64,000 nt of DNA from the NCBI GenBank assembly GCA_963664625.1, contig OY761541.1, forward strand, positions 1,736,001-1,800,000, written 5' to 3'. Made by a program: the position numbers and the translations under genes. The stretch comes from CBDCFV01 sp963664625 (GTDB lineage: Bacteria > Chloroflexota > Dehalococcoidia > Lucifugimonadales > UBA3495). Positions 34,405 to 41,636 of the stretch are shown here, in pieces (position 1 is the first letter of the stretch; each line of letters opens with the position of its first letter). The notes under the pieces are model-generated. The model made no database searches, was not told the DNA's origin, and saw only the letters and a list, made by a program, of their open reading frames with translations.

Positions 34405-35613
34405 ATGACATTGTCCCCAGCGAAACCACCAGTTGCTAGCGGAATTTCTAACGGCATTTGGGACTTCGCCGGCCAAGGCACACAATATTCAACACATGGT
34501 CTTCACACCTACGTAGCTGCCATGATTCCGGCGTTGTCTCGTAAATTGATTACTACATACGCAACCCCGAAAGGCTCCATCTTGGATCCGTTTTGCGGAG
34601 GAGGAGCAGTACTTGTCGAAGCCGTCAGGTCGGGACAGGAAGCAATCGGCAGTGATGTAAACGAATTGGCGGTATTGGTCTCAAGTGCGAAGACTACGCA
34701 CCTTAGTGCAGCCCAAATCTTGGACTGCCACGATTGGGTTCTCGCAGAGGCACTGGAATACGATGGGTCACCTTTGTGCTTTCCCAAATCTGACTTTGTA
34801 GAATTTTGGTTTAAGGACTACATGCTTCTGCCGTTGACGGCCTTGAGATTAACTATTGACCAGATCAGGGATTCCGATTTAAGAACTCTCTTCCAGGTAA
34901 TATTTTCCGCCACTGTACGCAGCGTTAGCCTCACTCATCGCAATGAGGTACGTCTTAGACGCATGACACCAGTTCAACAAGAGAGCTTCAATCCTGACAT
35001 TTTTGAAGTCTTTAACAAATACGTTGCATTAGCTATCGAGCGTGTACCTGCGCTTCCCGTGGGAGCGAGAGCGGAAATTAAAAAGGAAGATATTCGAAGC
35101 TTGACCTTAGCAAATGAAGAAGTGGACACTGTATTGTGCTCACCCCCATATGGAGACGAACGAAACGGAGTCAACTACACCCAATTTGCCAAGAATATGC
35201 TTTATTGGCTGGGGTATGACCGAAAAACAATTCAAGCTTCAAAGAGTCGAAGTCTCGGATGGGGAAGGCAAGAGCGAGTTGTTCCGCCTTCCCCAACGCT
35301 CCTAAATGCGCTGGGGCTTATTGCTTCCAACCCCATATCTGAACGTGAAGCTGTTGCCTTCTATTCCGACTACTATCAGGCGCTCCATGAGCTTGCCCGA
35401 GTCACTCGGGATCGAATCATTATTGTTATCGGCAACCGGGTGCTCAACAAACAAGTCTTGAATAACGGTCAAATTACGGTTGAGCTAATGGACGCCATTG
35501 GTGTGCCATTAGAGAAATGTCATTTCAGAAAACTACCCACCAAACGGTTGCCCAAGATGAGGGACTTCGGTGCAGCCATAGACCAAGAAACCATTTTGGT
35601 CTTCAAGAAATAG
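34405..35613 (+). CDS. Type II DNA methyltransferase (SPPY class, probable m4C)
   Basis: 402 residues. S-adenosylmethionine motif I is SILDPFCGGGAVLVEA (about 58-73), and the catalytic motif IV is CSPPYGDERNGVNYTQF (about 244-260). SPPY in this position is usual for N4-cytosine methyltransferases, with motif I placed before motif IV (beta class). It presumably protects the site cut by the adjacent nuclease. Its stop codon TAG (35611-35613) directly abuts the stop of that convergent gene. Codon usage and AT content differ from the surrounding catabolic genes, consistent with transfer. Confidence 0.88.
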   Translation: MTLSPAKPPVASGISNGIWDFAGQGTQYSTHGLHTYVAAMIPALSRKLITTYATPKGSILDPFCGGGAVLVEAVRSGQEAIGSDVNELAVLVSSAKTTHLSAAQILDCHDWVLAEALEYDGSPLCFPKSDFVEFWFKDYMLLPLTALRLTIDQIRDSDLRTLFQVIFSATVRSVSLTHRNEVRLRRMTPVQQESFNPDIFEVFNKYVALAIERVPALPVGARAEIKKEDIRSLTLANEEVDTVLCSPPYGDERNGVNYTQFAKNMLYWLGYDRKTIQASKSRSLGWGRQERVVPPSPTLLNALGLIASNPISEREAVAFYSDYYQALHELARVTRDRIIIVIGNRVLNKQVLNNGQITVELMDAIGVPLEKCHFRKLPTKRLPKMRDFGAAIDQETILVFKK

Positions 35614-36558
35614 CTATTCGTCTGGACCGAGATGTTGTTGCAACAACTCTCTAATGGTATTTTGTACTCCCTCCACCGAGCCTATCTGAAAAACCTGATC
35701 TACCAAAGCAACCGGATTCCAACTCACTTGTACTAAAGAGTAAGTTGCCGGATTGCGCAAGACTTCACGGTCTGAGGCACTTACATTTGAAGCTATCATC
35801 GCATAAAAAGCAGTGTAAAGGTCTCGTCGCCAGAACCTACCTGCTAGATGGGCTACAAGGGACTTTACTACGTTTGCTTCATGAACAATTTGATACCTGC
35901 GATCAGGCCGTACAGAGGTCTTTACCGTCAACACAAAAGGAATAGAGTTAGCAGTGCAATGCCCTCGTAACGCTTGATATGCCTGATCCATGTTTGTAAT
36001 TGATTCTGCATTCATATACATAGGGTTACGGAGGTTGCCAGCAATCTCCGCAGGCAAATTAGTCACACAAACAAAGTCCGGATTGGACATGGTCATTTCT
36101 ATTCCTCGTTCTCTCAAGGACACAAATAACTCTTCCAAGTACCTGTTTGCTCTAGGCTCATAGAGTTCTAGAAATCGTAGTTGAGCAGCGTTTGGCAGTT
36201 TAACAATAACTGGATTACCATCATCGAATTCTCTGGAAACATTCCGAAAAATTACGCTCAGAATATTCTCAAGCCATTCTCCTCGAGAGTTTCGCAGTCC
36301 GCCGGTTAGCCCTTGTCCCGCGCCTGCGCCATATCTGGCGTCGGCCGCACGGCGTGCCTGAGTTTCCAAGTTATCCAACAATTCTGGAATATCTCCTTGC
36401 GGGGTCGCTCCTCGATACACGCAATCCAATACAACAACCGGCGTTATACGATGACCAGCCTGATTGCCTGGTGGGAGAGTAATACAGGGTGTTTGGTAAG
36501 GGCAGTTTAGACACTCTTCGGGCGTAGCAAAATGCGGTGCTTCCAACGGTTCAATCAT
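35614..36558 (-). CDS. Cfr10I/Bse634I-type restriction endonuclease
   Basis: 314 residues. The catalytic pattern is P-D-x51-K-x13-E: PD in SNPDFVCV (about 158-159), Lys in LTVKTSVRPDRRYQ (about 211) and Glu in IVHEAN. Cfr10I and Bse634I use PD-x(46-55)-K-x13-E, an unusual active site, and share the K-T/S-x-R-P-D-R-R motif whose arginines contact CCGG in the site. A CCGG-centred target such as RCCGGY is therefore likely, but the outer bases cannot be predicted. A CxxCxxxxxC cluster near the N-terminus (ECLNCPYQTPC) is an extra feature. AGAGGAA precedes the ATG. It is convergent with the methylase. Confidence 0.85.
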   Translation of the reverse strand: MIEPLEAPHFATPEECLNCPYQTPCITLPPGNQAGHRITPVVVLDCVYRGATPQGDIPELLDNLETQARRAADARYGAGAGQGLTGGLRNSRGEWLENILSVIFRNVSREFDDGNPVIVKLPNAAQLRFLELYEPRANRYLEELFVSLRERGIEMTMSNPDFVCVTNLPAEIAGNLRNPMYMNAESITNMDQAYQALRGHCTANSIPFVLTVKTSVRPDRRYQIVHEANVVKSLVAHLAGRFWRRDLYTAFYAMIASNVSASDREVLRNPATYSLVQVSWNPVALVDQVFQIGSVEGVQNTIRELLQQHLGPDE

Positions 36559-36620
36559 AACAAATTCCTCTAACTACACCGGGAATAGCTGGCGTCCCCG
36601 GTCAAGAATAAAGGATCTTA

Positions 36621-36668
36621 CCAGCACATAGAGGCCATACGCCGGTTCAAAGAGGCGGTGTCGAGCTG
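36621..36668 (+). repeat. Right copy of the 48-bp direct repeat (LLM 3' end fragment)
   Basis: Nearly identical to 34025-34072 and in the same orientation. Here the fragment has no gene attached and no in-frame stop at its end, so it is a scar and not a functional part of an LLM gene. Confidence 0.85.
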
Positions 36669-36719
36669 CCTCTTCCTTCACCTATAATTGAGAGAAAGCG
36701 AAGGTCAGGGACCAGTATC

Positions 36720-37325
36720 TCATAGATTAACGGGCGGTATCCGAAAGACGGTTGTTCCGTCAGCATCGTGAGTGTGCGTTGCCAAGGCTTCAGCCAACCG
36801 TCGGATTTCCGCCCGTGTCGCATCCTGTTCAGTCCGTATAATTTCCTCCAGCCGGTCGAAGCGCCTATTCGTATCCACTGCCGCCGCTGCAAAGCGCCTA
36901 TCCATATCCGCAGTAATCGTTGCAAACGATCTCTCCGTGTCCGCAGCCATTGCTTCAAAGCGCCTGTCAATGTCCACAGCCATTGCTTCAAAGCGCCTGT
37001 GAATGTCCACAGCCACTGCTTCAAAGCGCCTGTCCATATCCGCAGTAATCGTTGCAAACGATCTCTCCGTGTCCGCAGCGGCCTTTGCAAAACCATTGTT
37101 CGTGTCCATCGCAACGACCGCCAGCGCCTTCTCCATATCTCCGGCATGCTTCGCCAGCGCATTCTGCGTATCCACGGCAATTTTTGCCACTGCCTTTTCC
37201 ATGTCCTCGGCACCCTTTTCCAGCCTCCCAAGCCGGTATATGACAGCGCCGCCGACGGTTAGAAAGACAACCATAGCGGCAATCAAGGACGCAATGATTG
37301 TTGCGGTTGGGCCGTCAATTGCCAT
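36720..37325 (-). CDS. Membrane-anchored protein with eleven 11-residue (hendecad) repeats
   Basis: 201 residues. One N-terminal helix (about 9-32, IIASLIAAMVVFLTVGGAVIY) is followed from about residue 40 by eleven consecutive 11-residue units of the type [AV]-D-x-[DE]-R-[RS]-F-x-[AT]-[MI]-[AT], for example VDIHRRFEAMA, VDIDRRFEAMA, ADTERSFATIT. Period 11 gives a right-handed hendecad coiled coil. The DNA shows matching 33-bp repeats, some nearly identical, so the array has expanded recently. Role unknown; a structural rod or sensor tether is possible. A related protein with the opposite layout is at 63486-63815. Confidence 0.7.
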   Translation of the reverse strand: MAIDGPTATIIASLIAAMVVFLTVGGAVIYRLGRLEKGAEDMEKAVAKIAVDTQNALAKHAGDMEKALAVVAMDTNNGFAKAAADTERSFATITADMDRRFEAVAVDIHRRFEAMAVDIDRRFEAMAADTERSFATITADMDRRFAAAAVDTNRRFDRLEEIIRTEQDATRAEIRRLAEALATHTHDADGTTVFRIPPVNL

Positions 37326-37358
37326 TGTTTACCTCAGTACACCATAGGGATAGGAACG

Positions 37359-38555
37359 TTAGTCCCGTAATAACGCGGCCACCCGGTCAAGAATCCGGTG
37401 GCCTACCTCGTACTTGGTCAAGACCGGGAGTTCCTCCACCTGGAGGTCCCGGTCTATCAACGTGACCCGGTTGGTGTCTACGCCAAATCCGCTGTCCGGG
37501 TCGGTCACGTCATTTGCAACGATCAAGTCCAGGTTTTTGCTCCGCACCTTGGTCTTGGCATTGGCAACCAGGTCCTGGGTCTCAGCGGAGAATCCCACCT
37601 TCACAAAGTTGCCGGAAACAGTGGCGAGTATGTCGGTGGTCTTGGCCAGAGGTATGTTCAACTCGTCGTTGGCCTTCTTGATTTTCTGATCGGCGGCGGA
37701 TATGGGCCGATAATCGGCCACCGCCGCGGCCATTATCAAAGCATCGGCTTGCTGAGTCTGTTGCAATACCGCGTCGCACATTTGCTGGGCGGTCTGCACT
37801 GGCGCCATATCCACCAGCGGCGGATTGGGCAGTCCCTTGGCTGCGCTGACCAGCACCACTCTTGCGCCCCGATCCCGGGCCGCTTCGGCCAGCGCATAGC
37901 CCATTTTGCCGGAAGAGTGGTTGGTGATGACCCGCACCGGGTCTATCGGCTCCATCGTTCCCCCGGCGCTCACCACGATGGTGCGCCCGGCCAGATCGCC
38001 GTCCTTACCCATAGTGTAGGCGATGTAACCCAGCAATTCCGGCGTCTCCAGCAAACGCCCCACTCCGGTCAAACCGGAGGCCAAACGGCCCGAGGCCGGG
38101 CCGGCAATAACCACGCCACGCTCCCGCAGCTTGGCCAAGTTTTCTTGGGTGGCGGGGTGATGGAACATGTTGCCGTCCATAGCCGGCGCCACCAGCAACG
38201 GCACCGAGGCGGCGATGACGGTGGTGGTCAGGGCGTCGTCGGCCAACCCCACCGCCAACTTGGCGATGCAATGGGCGGTGGCCGGGGCGATGACGATTAC
38301 GTCGGCCTGCTTGGCTAAGGCCACGTGTTCCACGCTGTAATGGGAGTCAGGATCGAAGGTGTCAGTGACGACTTCTCGGTGGGTGATGCTCCGGAAAGCC
38401 AGGGGAGTAACGAACTGGGTCGCGCCATAGCTCATTACGGTATCCACCAGCGCACCCGCCTGCACCATTTTGCTGGCCAGGTCGAGGGCCTTATAGCAGG
38501 CTATGCTACCGGTCACCCCAAGGACGATGTGCTTGTTTTCCAAAGGTCCAGGCAT
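37359..38555 (-). CDS. coaBC: Bifunctional CoaBC (4'-phosphopantothenoylcysteine synthetase/decarboxylase)
   Basis: 398 residues. The N-terminal flavoprotein decarboxylase CoaC has GVTGSIACYKALDL (13-26), the catalytic His in YSVEHVAL, and APAMDGNMFHHPATQ where most enzymes have PAMN-x-x-M. The substrate clamp reads GRLASGLTGVGRL with Ser where the well-studied enzymes have Cys. The C-terminal synthetase CoaB starts at VVSAGGTMEPIDPVR (about 195-209), then NHSSGKMGYALAEAA and the KIKK motif. Together they make 4'-phosphopantetheine for CoA. coaX lies just upstream on the same strand. Confidence 0.93.
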   Translation of the reverse strand: MPGPLENKHIVLGVTGSIACYKALDLASKMVQAGALVDTVMSYGATQFVTPLAFRSITHREVVTDTFDPDSHYSVEHVALAKQADVIVIAPATAHCIAKLAVGLADDALTTTVIAASVPLLVAPAMDGNMFHHPATQENLAKLRERGVVIAGPASGRLASGLTGVGRLLETPELLGYIAYTMGKDGDLAGRTIVVSAGGTMEPIDPVRVITNHSSGKMGYALAEAARDRGARVVLVSAAKGLPNPPLVDMAPVQTAQQMCDAVLQQTQQADALIMAAAVADYRPISAADQKIKKANDELNIPLAKTTDILATVSGNFVKVGFSAETQDLVANAKTKVRSKNLDLIVANDVTDPDSGFGVDTNRVTLIDRDLQVEELPVLTKYEVGHRILDRVAALLRD

Positions 38556-38603
38556 AGTTGTTTCCCTGCTGCTCTATCGGCTTGGGTCCGACTGAGGAGC
38601 GTC

Positions 38604-39374
38604 CTACCTCTGTTGGTTCAGGCCGTGGATCAACCGCAGTCCAATCAGGGTCAGGTCCTGGTTTATGGCGTCGAACACCTTCGTTTCTTGAGCAATAACG
38701 TTTATGAGCCCGCCGGTGCCGATCACCTTGGCGTCCTGCCCCAGTTCGTCCTTGAATCTCTGCACCATACCGGTCACCAGGCTGGCGTATCCCAGCACCA
38801 GCCCCGATTGTAACGCCCTGGTGGTGTTCTGACCAATGGCGGCCTGCGGCGCGACCAGTTCCACTCGCCGGAGTTGGGAGGTGTTGAGAAACAGGGCCTC
38901 GGCCGCCAAGCTGATGCCGGGGGCGATTGCGCCGCCCAGATATTCGCCGTCCCGGTTCACTGCGTCGAACACCGTCGCCGTCCCGGTGTCTACGATGATG
39001 ACCGGGGCATCGTACAGGTCTATGGCCGCCACCGCGTCCACGATGCGGTCGGCGCCAACGTCCCGGGGACTGTCATAAAGTATTTTCAGCCCGGTCCGCG
39101 TCCCAACGGACACCGTGACCGGCTTGACGTTGAAGGAGTTGCGGCAGACATCGTCCAGCACCACCGTCAAGGGCGGCACAACGCTGCAAATGCAGGCGGC
39201 GTCGATCTCCGCCGGTTCAACTCCCCTGAGGCGCAGCAGGTTTATCAGCAACAGGCCGTACTCGTCAGCCAACCGGCGCGTGTCGGTAGCCACCCTGAGT
39301 GTGGTGGTCAGGCGGTCGCCATCGAACACGCCAAGGGTTATGGCCGTGTTGCCTATGTCAATGGTCAGCAGCAA
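38604..39374 (-). CDS. coaX: Type III pantothenate kinase CoaX
   Basis: 256 residues from a TTG start (GGTGG upstream). Phosphate-binding loop DIGNTAITLG (5-14), the GADRIVDAVAA motif with its catalytic Asp (about 106-116), DTGTATVFDAV (about 127-137) and GGAIAPGISLA (about 146-156) identify type III pantothenate kinase, which commits pantothenate to CoA synthesis. Only three bases separate it from the stop of the HTH gene upstream, so it is co-transcribed with the NTase-like/HTH pair; coaBC is next downstream. Confidence 0.93.
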   Translation of the reverse strand: MLLTIDIGNTAITLGVFDGDRLTTTLRVATDTRRLADEYGLLLINLLRLRGVEPAEIDAACICSVVPPLTVVLDDVCRNSFNVKPVTVSVGTRTGLKILYDSPRDVGADRIVDAVAAIDLYDAPVIIVDTGTATVFDAVNRDGEYLGGAIAPGISLAAEALFLNTSQLRRVELVAPQAAIGQNTTRALQSGLVLGYASLVTGMVQRFKDELGQDAKVIGTGGLINVIAQETKVFDAINQDLTLIGLRLIHGLNQQR

Positions 39375-39377
39375 CGT

Positions 39378-39827
39378 TTAACCACCCTTTGTCAACAAGG
39401 ATGGATTGACCACTCCATAGTACAAGACGGTTGCGACATTCCTCATTGTCGCCAAGGTAGCGGATGAGTAATCATCAGCCTCGTAACGTTTTATCTGCTC
39501 TTCCGTCAGCCCTACCCTTTCCGCCAACTCCTTCTGACTCAGCCGTTGGGCAATCCGCGCTTTAATGAGAACCAACGGCACCTCGTGGACGAGGTTGAGT
39601 TTATCTACGCAGAATCGTCCAGCTTTCAGGTTTTCATACTCGCACACTTGAGCTTTGAGGTTTTCGAGTTGGCTTTTCACAGCATTCTCTTGGGCTTTGG
39701 CCATAAGGGGGTGTATTTCCAAGGTTTCTCGTGGCCTTTTTCTAAGGCTATTAAGGTGGTTTGCGAACCGCTCTACCCAGTATTTAGTAGTCTCGTATTC
39801 CTGATCATTTTTGATCATCGCAGGCAT
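39378..39827 (-). CDS. XRE-type HTH regulator/antitoxin
   Basis: 149 residues from ATG 39827, which overlaps the stop of the upstream gene (TGATG). The N-terminal half is a charged helical region (coiled-coil-like, LMAKAQENAVKSQLENLKAQV). The C-terminal half has a Cro/C1-type HTH: IKARIAQRLSQKELAERVGLTEEQIKRYEADDY, about residues 90-122. With the upstream NTase-like protein it forms a pair resembling toxin-antitoxin operons. Its position three bases before coaX links it to CoA genes. Confidence 0.85.
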   Translation of the reverse strand: MPAMIKNDQEYETTKYWVERFANHLNSLRKRPRETLEIHPLMAKAQENAVKSQLENLKAQVCEYENLKAGRFCVDKLNLVHEVPLVLIKARIAQRLSQKELAERVGLTEEQIKRYEADDYSSATLATMRNVATVLYYGVVNPSLLTKGG

Positions 39828-40264
39828 CACAAGCCTCCCAAGTCAATAGCGACAATCCCCTTAGGTCTTCGTGTATTCTTAACCATCTGGAATATTTCCA
39901 GAAAGGAATCTCCTTGTGTATTCGCGGCAGTTGATGCGGGAAACAACTCTCCCATGTACTTAGTCTTTTGCTCGGTCATCAGTGAATCGAACATCAAAAG
40001 GACCGGGTCCAATGAAAAGAGATTGACACCGGTTTCATCCCAGCAAGCATCGAAATCGTTGGGGGCCTCTTTGTCGGTAACGAAGCTCCCATCAATATAG
40101 GCAGTCCGGCAGCCTGCACGCTTCAGGTTCACCAGCGCAGCCCTTAACCCGGCTAAAAGCAGACGCCTTCGGGTGTTGTTTCCAAACCGGTCAACCAATT
40201 CGTACCAAGAAGCCCAATGGATGCCCGGCGGGAGGAGTCCACCGCTATCGAATGGAGGAATCAT
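39827..40264 (-). CDS. DUF6932-like protein with minimal nucleotidyltransferase motif
   Basis: 145 residues from ATG 40264 (MIPPFDSGGLLPPGIH); the longer frame reads the antisense of the NHL gene. It contains RTAYIDGSFVTDKEAPNDFDACW (about 53-75 in all): Gly59-Ser60 followed by Asp70-x-Asp72 is the G-S-x(9)-D-x-D signature of the nucleotidyltransferase fold. I recognise the whole as the DUF6932 pattern. An NTase-like protein next to an HTH protein resembles AbiE/MenT-type or MNT-type toxin-antitoxin pairs; this role is inferred. There is no ribosome site, and its promoter appears to start transcription on the A of the ATG. Confidence 0.8.
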   Translation of the reverse strand: MIPPFDSGGLLPPGIHWASWYELVDRFGNNTRRRLLLAGLRAALVNLKRAGCRTAYIDGSFVTDKEAPNDFDACWDETGVNLFSLDPVLLMFDSLMTEQKTKYMGELFPASTAANTQGDSFLEIFQMVKNTRRPKGIVAIDLGGL

Positions 40265-40270
40265 AACACA

Positions 40271-40299
40271 ACAATATATGGGCGCTATGGACCAGTCAA
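40271..40299 (-). promoter_or_regulatory. Promoter giving a leaderless DUF6932-HTH-coaX-coaBC transcript
   Basis: On the minus strand TTGACT (40294-40299), 17 bases, then TATTGT (40271-40276). The expected start is about 7 bases on, at 40264, the first base of the start codon. Confidence 0.55.
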
Positions 40300-40379
40300 C
40301 GGCGGCGACGCTCCCGGAATTGAAAAGGCCAGCGTCGCTGTAGACGCTGGCCTCGATAGCCTTGGCAATGCCGGGGATA

Positions 40380-41429
40380 CTACAGGTTGAACTGCGGGTC
40401 CTGGTATTCGGTGTCCTTGATGTAGACCTGCAGCCGCCCGCGCTGGGTGTCACATACGATGAGACGGTTGGTTTCCTGGTCGAAGGCGCAGTCCACCGGC
40501 ATTCGGAACGTGCGCTGCTGCTCTTCCAAGTCGTAGACCTGACGGCGGCGCCTGGCCATGTCGGGGTTGGCGTCCAGCGACAGTTGACCCCACGGCGACA
40601 TCTCAACGGCGTCTCCCGAAAGATAGGTCAAAGGCTTGGCATCGGAGTTGTAGATGACGACCCGTTCGTTCATCCAGTCGACGATGTAGACATCACCGTC
40701 GCCGTCCACCGCTACTCCGGTGGGGTGCTGCAAAGCTCCCGGGCCGGTCCCGCCGCGGCCGAAAGTGGCCAGCAGCGCGCCGTCGGGACTGTACTTCTGC
40801 ACCCTATGGTTGTTCCAGTCGGCGACATAGACATCGCCATTGTTGTCGACGGTAATTCCCCAAGGCATGTCCAGTTGGCCTTCACCGTCGCCCTTGGAGC
40901 CGAAGCCGCTGACGTACTGGCCTTCCTTGGTGAATTTCTGTACACGGCTGTTGAGGCTGTTGACGACGAACACGTTTCCGTCGCCGTCTACGGCGACCCC
41001 TGACGGCCCGTTGAGCTGCCCTTCACCGTCTCCGGCTTCTCCCCAAACACGAAGGAGGTTGCCTTCCTTGTCGTAGACGGTAATCCGGTTAAGCCATTCG
41101 TCCGCGGCGTAGATGTTTTCGTCAGCGTCGATGGCAATGCCGGTAAGGAAGACGAACTGGTTGTTGTCGCCGGCGTCGCCGTCCTCCGCACCGCCGCCGT
41201 AAGCGGGCCCGATGCGGCCGAACTCGTTGATGAACTCGTGATTGAGGGTTACCTTGCTGATACGCTGGTTCGGGTTGTTATCGGTGCCCCGGTTGGCGAC
41301 GTAGACCACGCCATCCTTGCCCGCGGCAATACCGATGGGTTGTGAGAAACCGGAGCCCGCCGCCGCATTCCGGCCAACGTTGTGGCTGTAAATCCAGGCG
41401 CGCCCTGCGGCTACCGTTTCTAGCGCCAT
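40380..41429 (-). CDS. NHL-repeat beta-propeller protein (six or more blades)
   Basis: 349 residues. At least five regular blades share the core P-x-G-[IV]-A-[VI]-D-x-[DN]-G-[ND]-[VI]-[YF]-V-[VA]-[DN]-x-x-N-x-R-[VI]-x-[KV], for example GPSGVAVDGDGNVFVVNSLN (about 152-171), then MPWGITVDNNGDVYVADWNN and HPTGVAVDGDGDVYIVDWMN, spaced by about 47 residues with G-x-x-G-x-G-[EP]-G-Q-L linkers. No signal peptide or catalytic residue is seen; NHL propellers bind protein, RNA or glycans, or act as lyases. It lies downstream of the DUF1501 gene on the same strand, separated by two hairpins. Confidence 0.85.
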   Translation of the reverse strand: MALETVAAGRAWIYSHNVGRNAAAGSGFSQPIGIAAGKDGVVYVANRGTDNNPNQRISKVTLNHEFINEFGRIGPAYGGGAEDGDAGDNNQFVFLTGIAIDADENIYAADEWLNRITVYDKEGNLLRVWGEAGDGEGQLNGPSGVAVDGDGNVFVVNSLNSRVQKFTKEGQYVSGFGSKGDGEGQLDMPWGITVDNNGDVYVADWNNHRVQKYSPDGALLATFGRGGTGPGALQHPTGVAVDGDGDVYIVDWMNERVVIYNSDAKPLTYLSGDAVEMSPWGQLSLDANPDMARRRRQVYDLEEQQRTFRMPVDCAFDQETNRLIVCDTQRGRLQVYIKDTEYQDPQFNL

Positions 41430-41534
41430 ATTGTGCCCTCCTGTTCAAGCTCCGGGCCGACAGATTGGCCCCTACGGGCGTTGATTCCGGCCCTGTAGCA
41501 GGGGATAGGTTATACCTCTACCCCGGATTATACA

Positions 41535-41573
41535 GGCCGGAGGGTTCGTCCTTGCCTGAAGATCCCTCCGGCC
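41535..41573. repeat. 10-bp inverted repeat between DUF1501 and NHL genes
   Basis: GGCCGGAGGG (41535-41544) and CCCTCCGGCC (41564-41573) pair perfectly around a 19-base loop. It lies in the 207-base gap. Confidence 0.6.
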
Positions 41574-41595
41574 CAAAGGTCCAGATATTCCGTAT

Positions 41596-41618
41596 AGGCC
41601 CCGATCGACTCGGGGCCT
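41596..41618 (-). terminator. Hairpin after the DUF1501 gene, possible transcript end
   Basis: AGGCCCCGA (41596-41604) pairs with TCGGGGCCT (41610-41618) around 5 bases, 19 bases after the DUF1501 stop. The stem is strong but has no U-run, so it would need Rho or act only in stability. Confidence 0.45.
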
Positions 41619-41636
41619 CCGGGCCGTTGCTACGCC

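Noticed and set aside
36840..37210. Regular 33-bp repeats suggesting a CRISPR array
   Set aside because: There are no unique spacers; the repeats are contiguous and encode the hendecad protein. The same holds for 63600-63740.
37359..38555. CoaBC as possibly inactive because PAMN and the clamp Cys are changed (PAMD, Ser)
   Set aside because: Asp and Ser variants at these places occur, to my knowledge, in other bacterial CoaBC proteins, and all other motifs are intact.
40265..40606. N-terminal extension of the DUF6932-like protein
   Set aside because: The extra 114 residues are Ser/Thr/Arg-rich and lie antisense to the NHL gene; the conserved family start MIPPF is at 40264.
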